Positions 1 to 5,290 of a DNA stretch of 11,240 nucleotides are shown one piece after another. A model generated the notes under the pieces. It searched no databases and had not been told where the DNA came from. It saw only the letters and a list, made by a program, of their open reading frames with translations. This DNA is from Anaerolineae bacterium. GTDB lineage: Bacteria > Chloroflexota > Anaerolineae > JACIWR01. Position numbers and translations under genes: made by a program. The stretch covers positions 1 through 11,240 of the forward strand of contig JAGGZG010000004.1 of the NCBI GenBank assembly GCA_021162125.1. Direction: 5' to 3'. Positions within the stretch are counted from its first letter, which is position 1; each line of letters starts with the position of its first letter.

Positions 1-22
1 CTTTTAGGAGGAGAGTACACAC

Positions 23-532
23 ATGAGTGGCCTGAAAATGGTAGCTGAGTTGATGGCTATCTCCGCGCGCACCGCGCCCAAGTCGGCCGGGCGAGACTTC
101 ATCGTGGTGGAGATTATTGAGGGAGAGCAAGTGCAAGCCCTGGCGGAGAAGATGATCGAATTTGGAGAGCGCACCGGCAAGAAGAACTTCGACCGGGATG
201 GGGCTAACGTGCGCGATTCGGCGGCGGTAGTGCTCATCGGTCTCAAGGACGCCGATGTGCTGGATCTGAACTGCGGGGCCTGCGGTTTCGAGAAATGTCC
301 GGAACCTAACACTTTCGAGGGTGAGTTCCGTGGCCCTCACTGCGCTCTGCGCTTGCTGGACATGGGAATCGCCCTGGGGTCGGCGGTGAAGACGGCCGCT
401 CTGCTCAACGTGGACAACCGCATCATGTACCGCGCTGGGGTAGTGGCCCGTGAGATGGGCTTGATTGACGCCGACTTTGTGATGGGCATCCCCCTCTCGG
501 CTACCGGCAAGAATATCTACTTCGACCGTTAA
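23..532 (+). CDS. DUF2148 domain iron-sulfur (ferredoxin-like) protein
   Basis: This 169-residue protein matches my memory of the DUF2148 family, small predicted Fe-S proteins of unknown reaction found mostly in anaerobes. What is visible is a cysteine cluster C84-x2-C87-x4-C92, in the context NCGACGFEKC, plus a further Cys107. Four cysteines spaced this way could hold one [4Fe-4S] cluster. There is no signal peptide or membrane segment, so it should be cytosolic. The ATG at 23 is preceded by a strong AGGAGG (6-11), and the residues after it already look like the family N-terminus. It lies about 100 bp upstream of butyrate kinase on the same strand. That pairing fits anaerobic energy metabolism, but no substrate can be named. 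The family call is firm; the redox role is inference. Confidence 0.85.
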   Translation: MSGLKMVAELMAISARTAPKSAGRDFIVVEIIEGEQVQALAEKMIEFGERTGKKNFDRDGANVRDSAAVVLIGLKDADVLDLNCGACGFEKCPEPNTFEGEFRGPHCALRLLDMGIALGSAVKTAALLNVDNRIMYRAGVVAREMGLIDADFVMGIPLSATGKNIYFDR

Positions 533-543
533 GCACACCCCTA

Positions 544-571
544 CCTCCCGCAGGCTCAGGGCTCGCGGAGG
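544..571 (+). terminator. weak hairpin after the DUF2148 gene
   Basis: CCTCCCGC (544-551) can pair with GCGGAGG (565-571), with one bulged C and a loop of about 13 nt, shortly after the stop codon at 530-532. There is no T tract behind it, so it is at best an inefficient terminator or processing site. Confidence 0.25.
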
Positions 572-582
572 TTACTGCCTGT

Positions 583-611
583 TGGACACCCGCTCCAGAA
601 TATGGTAAACT
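583..611 (+). promoter_or_regulatory. candidate sigma70-type promoter for buk
   Basis: TGGACA (583-588; five of six matches to TTGACA) is separated by 17 bp from TAAACT (606-611; four of six matches to TATAAT). A start site near 618 would leave an untranslated leader of about 19 nt carrying the buk ribosome site. The -10 match is only moderate. Confidence 0.45.
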
Positions 612-636
612 ATACGCCAGGCGCTTAGGAGGCTCA

Positions 637-1719
637 ATGTATCGCGTGTTGACCATCAATCCCGGCTCGACCTCAACCAAGGTCGCCGTCTATGACGACG
701 AATCGCCCCTTTTCGTGGAGACCGTGCGCCATTCGAGTGCGGAACTCGCCGCCTACCCGCGCATCCTCGACCAGTACGCCTTTCGTCGTGACGCGGTGCT
801 GGGCTTGTTGGCAGATCACGGGGTTGCGTTAGATTCCCTGGACGCCGTTGTGGGCAGAGGGGGCATTCTCCGCCCCATCGAAAGCGGGACCTACCTGGTG
901 AACGAGAGGATGCTGGCCGAGTTACGCACCCCCAAGGAACGGGAGCACGCCAGCAATCTGGGCGCGATCATCGCCGACGAGATTGCCCGCCGGGCAGAAG
1001 TGCCGGCTTTCATTGTGGACCCGGTGTGCGTTGACGAGTTTGAGCCCATCGCCCGGATCTCCGGCCTCCCGGAGATCGAACGGCGGAGCCTATCCCACGC
1101 CCTGAATCTGAAGATGGTAGCGCGCCGTGCAGCCAAAGAGCTAGGCCGCGCCTATTCCGAGGTCAACCTGGTAGTGGTGCACATGGGTGGGGGCATCTCG
1201 GTTGCACCCCACAAACGAGGACGCCAGGTGGACGTCAACCAGGCGCTGGATGGCACCGGCCCCTTCTCCCCGGAGCGCGCGGGTGGCCTGCCGGTGGGTG
1301 ACGTGCTGCGCATGGCCTATTCCGTTCCCCCCTATGATAAAACTCACTACACCTACGAGGAGATGTTCAGGAAAATCGTTGGGCAGGGTGGGTTGGTGGC
1401 TCACCTGGGCACTAACGACGCGACCGAGGTGGAGCGTCGCATTGCCAATGGCGATGAGCACGCTCGCCTGATCTACGAAGCCATGGCCTACCAGATTGCC
1501 AAAGAAATTGGGCTGATGGCCACGGTGCTCAAGGGCGAAGTGGACGCCATCGTCTTGACCGGCGGCCTGGCTCATTCGGAGATGCTGCTCGAGTGGATTT
1601 GCGAGCGCGTGGCCTGGATCGCCCCGATACTGGTATACCCGGGGGAGGATGAGATGCTGGCCATGGCTCAGGGGGCATTACGGGTGTTACGCGGCGAAGA
1701 GCAAGCTCGCGAGTACTAA
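637..1719 (+). CDS. buk: butyrate kinase
   Basis: Butyrate kinase (EC 2.7.2.7) transfers phosphate between butyryl phosphate and ADP, giving ATP in butyrate or branched-chain acid fermentation. Run in reverse, it activates short-chain acids. The 360 residues match the usual length of about 355-360. The N-terminal ASKHA phosphate loop is NPGSTSTK (residues 8-15). A central glycine-rich stretch starts HMGGGISVAPH and runs into DVNQALDGTGPFSPERAG, and a C-terminal LTGGLAHS adenosine motif is also present. AGGAGG at 627-632 lies just ahead of the ATG. The usual partner, phosphate butyryltransferase, is not in the window. The enzyme could act on isobutyrate or isovalerate rather than butyrate. The C-terminus (EEQAREY) looks complete, although an inverted-repeat element begins at the last base of the stop codon. 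Confidence 0.95.
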   Translation: MYRVLTINPGSTSTKVAVYDDESPLFVETVRHSSAELAAYPRILDQYAFRRDAVLGLLADHGVALDSLDAVVGRGGILRPIESGTYLVNERMLAELRTPKEREHASNLGAIIADEIARRAEVPAFIVDPVCVDEFEPIARISGLPEIERRSLSHALNLKMVARRAAKELGRAYSEVNLVVVHMGGGISVAPHKRGRQVDVNQALDGTGPFSPERAGGLPVGDVLRMAYSVPPYDKTHYTYEEMFRKIVGQGGLVAHLGTNDATEVERRIANGDEHARLIYEAMAYQIAKEIGLMATVLKGEVDAIVLTGGLAHSEMLLEWICERVAWIAPILVYPGEDEMLAMAQGALRVLRGEEQAREY

Positions 1720-1792
1720 GGTGACCGGCACTTGCCAAGCTAGACTGAAATTTGTTGCTTCAAGGACATCCAGAGTGTTGCATAAGTGGAGT

Positions 1793-1808
1793 CCCGAACT
1801 TGTTCGGG
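1793..1808. repeat. local hairpin CCCGAAC-TT-GTTCGGG
   Basis: A perfect 7-bp stem with a 2-nt spacer lies inside the inverted-repeat element. The opposite arm has an equivalent hairpin, GCAAC-AA-GTTGC (1850-1861). No T run follows, so it is not an intrinsic terminator. Confidence 0.6.
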
Positions 1809-1921
1809 GTGCTCTGGCTAACCGGAGGTTGGTTTGTCCGGGCCGTTCTGCAACAAGTTGCGGACTCCGGCCGGCGACCGGGCACCAGGACAAATCCCTT
1901 AAAAGTACTTATGCAACACAC

Positions 1922-1944
1922 TGACATCACAAACACCGATGTCA
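1922..1944. repeat. local hairpin TGACATC / GATGTCA
   Basis: A perfect 7-bp stem (1922-1928 with 1938-1944) and a 9-nt loop lie in the right arm of the inverted-repeat element. It could be a protein site or RNA hairpin upstream of the response regulator pair. Its function is unknown. Confidence 0.5.
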
Positions 1945-2000
1945 CCAGAATTAGGGGGAGAGTGCCGGTCACCTGAACGGTTACCAATGGAGAAGCAGAT

Positions 2001-2399
2001 ATGCCTGAGCCCAAGAGGACAATATTGTGCATCGAAGATGAGCCAGAGGTGATCGAACTGATTCAGGTGATGCTGGAGACAGCGGGCTATCGGGTCGTTG
2101 GCGTGCTGGGCGGGCACCACGCGCTGGAAGCGATTCGCCGTGAAAAACCCGACCTCGTTCTCCTCGACCTGATGATGCCGGGAGTGGACGGCTGGATGAT
2201 CTTCAAGCAGATGCGAGCCGACCCCGAACTGCAGGACATTCCCGTGATCCCGGTGACGGCGGTGGACAAACGCATTGACGTGATGCTGGCCCTGGAAGTC
2301 GCCGGGGTGGATGAATACGTGACCAAGCCCTTCGGGCAGAGGGAATTGGTGGCCAGTATCGAGAGAGTGCTCCACCGCCAAAGAGAAAAGAATGGGTAA
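2001..2399 (+). CDS. single-domain response regulator (CheY-like), first of a tandem pair
   Basis: This is a 132-residue receiver domain with no output domain. Conserved positions are the acidic pocket E12-D13-E14, phosphoacceptor Asp56 (in LLDLMMP), Thr86 and Lys109 (in VTKPFG). All residues needed for Mg-dependent phosphorylation are therefore present, and it should be an active cytosolic phosphoprotein acting by protein-protein contact. A GGAGAAG ribosome site (1989-1995) precedes the ATG. It is followed 50 bp later by a close paralogue, probably in the same transcript. The inverted-repeat element ends 26 bp upstream, so the promoter lies either in that element or at buk. The partner kinase is not adjacent; the kinases at 7376 and 9492 are candidates only by proximity. 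Confidence 0.93.
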   Translation: MPEPKRTILCIEDEPEVIELIQVMLETAGYRVVGVLGGHHALEAIRREKPDLVLLDLMMPGVDGWMIFKQMRADPELQDIPVIPVTAVDKRIDVMLALEVAGVDEYVTKPFGQRELVASIERVLHRQREKNG

Positions 2400-2449
2400 C
2401 GACGAGCTATACCTCGACCTGGTGGACATGTACAGAATAGGAGGCTGAT

Positions 2450-2845
2450 ATGGCCGAAAAGAAGATCAAGGTGTTGTGCATCGAGGATGAGCCACAGATG
2501 ATTGACCTGATTCGCCTCATCCTGGAAAGCAAAGGCTACGAGGTCATCGGAGCCGAGGGGGGGCGTGAGGGCCTGGAACTCATGCGTCGTGAACGCCCGG
2601 ACTTGTTGCTCCTGGATCTGATGATGCCGGAGATGGACGGTGGCGACGTCTTTCATCAAATGAGAGCCGAGGTAGAGCTCAAAGACATCCCGGTGATCGT
2701 GGTCACAGCCAAGGCCGCGCCAATTGACAAAATCCTGTGGATGAACGTTGCCAAAGTGGATGACTACGTGACCAAGCCTTTCGGCCCGCAAGAGCTGCTC
2801 GAGAGCGTGGAGAGAGTGCTGGGTCACGCGCAGAAGGAAGGGTAA
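2450..2845 (+). CDS. single-domain response regulator (CheY-like), second of a tandem pair
   Basis: This 131-residue receiver-only protein has acidic pocket E12-D13-E14, phosphoacceptor Asp56, Thr86 and Lys109, all intact. By hand alignment about 74 of 131 positions are identical to the preceding regulator, without gaps, so the two arose by duplication. They differ most at 87-102, around helix 4, the partner-binding face of receivers: AVDKRIDVMLALEVAG in the first, AKAAPIDKILWMNVAK here. This suggests different partners. A strong AGGAGG (2439-2444) precedes the ATG at good spacing. The 50-bp gap shows no promoter or terminator, so the two genes are probably co-transcribed. No hairpin terminator is apparent after its stop codon. 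Confidence 0.93.
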   Translation: MAEKKIKVLCIEDEPQMIDLIRLILESKGYEVIGAEGGREGLELMRRERPDLLLLDLMMPEMDGGDVFHQMRAEVELKDIPVIVVTAKAAPIDKILWMNVAKVDDYVTKPFGPQELLESVERVLGHAQKEG

Positions 2846-2930
2846 TTAATTCCTTGTGAGTTTATAAGACCTGCGAGAGGGTCAGAGATCGCCGTCGGGG
2901 GTGGAAAGGAGGAAGTGCTCGGAGGGCAGA

Positions 2931-3035
2931 ATGAACGTAGATATGCTGTGTGGAAATCCACCCCGATATGGACGTTTACGTGATAACGCGGAAGGAGGAC
3001 TCAGCCCCACAATGAGGCTGTATTCAGGAAGATGA
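2931..3035 (+). CDS. possible 34-residue leader ORF coupled to the lipoprotein gene
   Basis: ATG at 2931 follows GGAGGG (2921-2926) at 4-nt spacing and opens a 34-codon frame ending in TGA at 3033-3035. That stop overlaps the lipoprotein start as ATGA, the classic layout for translational coupling. The peptide (MNVDMLCGNPPRYGRLRDNA...) resembles nothing I know and is not hydrophobic. An AAGGAGG inside it (2992-2998) could also serve a shorter in-frame start at 3012, though the spacing of 13 nt is long. The lipoprotein itself has only a very close AGGAAG before its ATG, so coupling would make sense. It could equally be a chance ORF. Confidence 0.35.
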   Translation: MNVDMLCGNPPRYGRLRDNAEGGLSPTMRLYSGR

Positions 3036-4420
3036 ACGGATTGACTAAACTCAACAGCGTGCGTCGCATGGTGGCTCTCTCGCTGGCTATGCTGGTGGCG
3101 GTAATAACCCTGGCGTGCAGTTGCCAGCTTGGCAACCTTACCAAGTTGGCTACGGAGATTGCCCCTACCAAAGCAGTGGTCGTGCAAACCGCGATCCTTA
3201 AGCCCACCAGGGCTCCTGCGCCTACCCAGACGCCTACCCCCGTGCCCACCTCCGTGCCGGTCACCGGGAAAATGACACTCCACACCAACGAGGAGGCTGG
3301 CCTCCACATCCAGTATCCGGCGGATTGGTTTGTGGAGAGCGAAGCGGAAGGCTCTTACTTTGCAAAGGCGGAGTCAGGTTTGGATACGATGGACCCTACC
3401 GATGGGCCAGTCTTCGGTGTGTTCGTTGGTCCCCTGGCGGATATCGAAACAGGTGTAGGGACTATCGAGTCGGTGGAGCAACTGATGGATGCTCTGCTGA
3501 GCGAGGAGGGATTCATCCCGGAAGGGGGCGAGATCGGCGAGTACGAGACTTTGCGGCCAGATGTGCTGGTCGTGCCTGCACACTGGGTGGATAAGGATAC
3601 AGAGCAGCTCTGGCATGTCCTTCTAGGAGTGACGATTAGTGGGAAGCGGGCAGCCGTGATGGCCGGAGTGACCGCTGCCGAGGAGTGGGAATCCTACCTG
3701 GATGTCTTCCGCACCATGGCGGGGAGCGTGGAGCTATTTGAGCCTACCGCTACCCCCCAGGTAGTGCCTACCAAAGAAGTGATGAAGTTCACGGCGCGGG
3801 AAGTCCCTGGCACCGCCACCGATCTAAATGGAGCCCTGGAGTTCAACAGCTATCGTGGCTGGATGGACGAAGAGGGGGACTTTCAGATCGCGGCCGAGGT
3901 GACCAACGTGAGCGATCGCACGTACAATACCTACATAGACGTGTACTGGCGTCTCCTGGATGCCAACGGCGACGTCCTGCTGGAGGATAACTCTTTCCTG
4001 GACCGGCCTATCTTGGCTCCAGGTGAAAAGTCCTCGTTCTGGTCTTTCAGTTGGGGCGGCGACTTGGAGACTGGCACAGTTGACGATGTGGCATCCTACG
4101 AGTTGTGGCTGAAATTATCGGACCTGAAACGCTCCGAGGTGATGATCGAGGTGGTGGAACACAGCGGTGGCCCGGCGAAGGATGAGTTCAGCGTGAAGGG
4201 CACTGTCCGCAACAATCTGGATTCGGCTGTGTCCGACATTTACGTGTACGCCACTCTTTACGACGCGAGTGGGAACGTGGTCACTATCCTTTATGGCTGG
4301 CCGGATAGCGATCAGCTCGCCCCTGGCGAGGAGAGCGCCTTCACCCTGTGGGCCTGGAACGACTGGGAGGATGCGGTGAGTTACGGGAATGTGTTCGCCA
4401 CCGGTAGCCCGGTCGAATAG
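3032..4420 (+). CDS. secreted lipoprotein with Pro/Thr linker and C-terminal beta-sandwich-like domains
   Basis: This is a 462-residue exported protein of unknown function. Residues 1-28 form a signal peptide: R11-R12, then a hydrophobic run to A28. Cys29 (TLAC) or Cys31 may be lipidated; the box is not textbook, so lipidation is likely but unproven. Residues 58-76 are a Pro/Thr-rich linker (TQTPTPVPT), which often tethers domains to the membrane in Chloroflexota. Residues 80-235 form a globular domain starting with a stretch (LHIQYPADWFVE) that recalls PsbP-like surface lipoproteins. A second short linker lies near 236-250. The rest reads as two related segments (about 265-350 and 365-455) with the pattern Y-x-DVYWRLLDANGDV...LAPGE and VYATLYDASGNV...LAPGEE. 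These resemble FxLYD-type Ig-like repeats that bind extracellular ligands or partners. The start was chosen because it puts the basic residues right before the hydrophobic core. Confidence 0.85.
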   Translation: MNGLTKLNSVRRMVALSLAMLVAVITLACSCQLGNLTKLATEIAPTKAVVVQTAILKPTRAPAPTQTPTPVPTSVPVTGKMTLHTNEEAGLHIQYPADWFVESEAEGSYFAKAESGLDTMDPTDGPVFGVFVGPLADIETGVGTIESVEQLMDALLSEEGFIPEGGEIGEYETLRPDVLVVPAHWVDKDTEQLWHVLLGVTISGKRAAVMAGVTAAEEWESYLDVFRTMAGSVELFEPTATPQVVPTKEVMKFTAREVPGTATDLNGALEFNSYRGWMDEEGDFQIAAEVTNVSDRTYNTYIDVYWRLLDANGDVLLEDNSFLDRPILAPGEKSSFWSFSWGGDLETGTVDDVASYELWLKLSDLKRSEVMIEVVEHSGGPAKDEFSVKGTVRNNLDSAVSDIYVYATLYDASGNVVTILYGWPDSDQLAPGEESAFTLWAWNDWEDAVSYGNVFATGSPVE

Positions 4421-4446
4421 CTAAATCCATCCGCTACGATGTGAAT

Positions 4447-4486
4447 AAAATGGCCGCCGTGCCTCTTGGGGTACGGCGGCCATTTT
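4447..4486. terminator. bidirectional intrinsic terminator
   Basis: AAAATGGCCGCCGT (4447-4460) pairs perfectly with ACGGCGGCCATTTT (4473-4486) around a 12-nt loop. The A and T tracts at the stem ends serve both strands. It separates the convergent lipoprotein (+) and zinc-ribbon (-) genes, as expected for a shared terminator. Confidence 0.93.
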
Positions 4487-4517
4487 GGTAGGGCATCGAA
4501 ACTGAAGCCCTGAACAC

Positions 4518-5192
4518 TCACGCCCAATCTTCCGGCTCATCCGATGGTGTGGCTGGTGAGGACGGTCCGAGAGTCAGCCGGCCCCACGTCCGGCGACCGA
4601 CGGGCGCAGGCTCCGTCTCGCCTTCCCGTGGCGGAACTTCTGCCTCGCGATCTGGTTCGGCTGTGGGTGCTGGCGCGGCCTCCAGGGGGAGCGCACTGGG
4701 CTGCGGGGCTTCCCATTCGTCGGCCTCTGGTTCAGTGGCCGACGGGCCGGTGGAGGTGTAGGGCGAGGGACGACCACCACAATAGGGGCAGACGTTCCAG
4801 CGCAGGTGTAGAAGCCGCCCGCAATGAGGACAGAGTTTACGCAGCCTGGTGTGACAGTAAGGGCAGATCATAAAGTCTGGTTCGATAGAATGCTTACAGC
4901 CGGGACAGACCTGGCGATCCTCGATGTCCTGCAGCAGAGCTTCCTCCTCCAGGGAGCGTTCGTACGCCTCGGCCAGAGTTTCCCTGGGACGGAGGATGAG
5001 ATAGAGGCCCAGTCCCAGTGGCCCGAAGATCAATACCAGGAGGGAAGCCAGCAGTTGGGCGAAGATGTCACGCGAGCGAGCGCGGATGTCGCGGAAGGTC
5101 CAGATTACTAGGCTAACCCAGAACGCGGCCAAGAAGGCCCCGGTGAAAGCGATGATGATCGTCAAGATCGGCCCGATGTTTTCCAGTGACAT
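4518..5192 (-). CDS. two-helix membrane protein with double zinc ribbon
   Basis: This is a 224-residue protein of unknown function. Two hydrophobic helices (about 6-32 and 43-67), joined by a short basic loop, end in a GPLGLGLYLILRPRE stretch that resembles PLDc_N-type membrane anchors. A charged helix (about 70-93) follows. Next come two treble-clef-like zinc ribbons: C96-x2-C99 with C110-x2-C113, and C121-x2-C124 with C135-x2-C138, as in double zinc ribbon domains. The last 85 residues are Pro/Glu/Ala-rich and probably disordered, ending in an acidic tail. All eight zinc ligands are present. Zinc ribbons of this kind usually mediate protein or nucleic-acid contacts, and no catalytic motif is seen. 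AAGGAGA (5201-5207) supports the ATG at 5192. It has its own promoter just beyond mnmG. Confidence 0.85.
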   Translation of the reverse strand: MSLENIGPILTIIIAFTGAFLAAFWVSLVIWTFRDIRARSRDIFAQLLASLLVLIFGPLGLGLYLILRPRETLAEAYERSLEEEALLQDIEDRQVCPGCKHSIEPDFMICPYCHTRLRKLCPHCGRLLHLRWNVCPYCGGRPSPYTSTGPSATEPEADEWEAPQPSALPLEAAPAPTAEPDREAEVPPREGETEPAPVGRRTWGRLTLGPSSPATPSDEPEDWA

Positions 5193-5220
5193 TCTCGTGT
5201 TCTCCTTATTTCGAGATTTA

Positions 5221-5253
5221 CGCCGTTCTATCCGCCGGGCGAACAGAACGGCG
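5221..5253. promoter_or_regulatory. inverted repeat in the leader of the zinc-ribbon gene
   Basis: CGCCGTTCT (5221-5229) and AGAACGGCG (5245-5253) are perfect 9-bp inverted repeats around a 15-nt loop. They start right at the predicted transcription start on the - strand, so they could be an operator or a 5' hairpin. They could also act as a weak end signal for mnmG, but no T tract follows. Confidence 0.5.
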
Positions 5254-5255
5254 CT

Positions 5256-5284
5256 ATTATACCACCATCCCGTGATTTTGTCAC
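5256..5284 (-). promoter_or_regulatory. sigma70-type promoter for the zinc-ribbon gene
   Basis: Read on the - strand: GTGACA (5284-5279; five of six matches to TTGACA), a 17-bp spacer, then a perfect TATAAT (5261-5256). Transcription should begin near 5249. It sits between the mnmG stop codon and the zinc-ribbon start, so that gene need not rely on mnmG transcription. Confidence 0.7.
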
Positions 5285-5290
5285 GTCAGC

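Larger units (their letters stand above)
1719..1974. repeat. MITE-like non-coding element with 14-bp terminal inverted repeats
   Basis: The stretch between buk and the first response regulator is bounded by perfect 14-bp inverted repeats: AGGTGACCGGCACT (1719-1732) and AGTGCCGGTCACCT (1961-1974). Inside lies a second, 17-bp pair with one mismatch (1771-1787 and 1907-1923; core GTGTTGCATAAGT), and a third, interrupted pair (1788-1804 and 1852-1868). No convincing protein is encoded. The left end overlaps the last base of the buk stop codon, and the right end lies 26 bp before the next ATG. No target-site duplication is evident next to the repeats. The size and terminal repeats suggest a miniature transposable element, but a structured RNA or a large regulatory palindrome is also possible. 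Confidence 0.6.

Noticed and set aside
1649..2032. Short open frames of 68-91 codons on both strands inside the inverted-repeat element, considered as a remnant transposase
   Set aside because: None has a ribosome site, a DDE-type or other transposase motif, or coding-like composition; they run through the hairpins.
2087..2827. A 246-codon open frame on the - strand across both response regulators
   Set aside because: It is antisense to two well-supported receivers, has no recognisable fold and a composition typical of a high-GC shadow frame.
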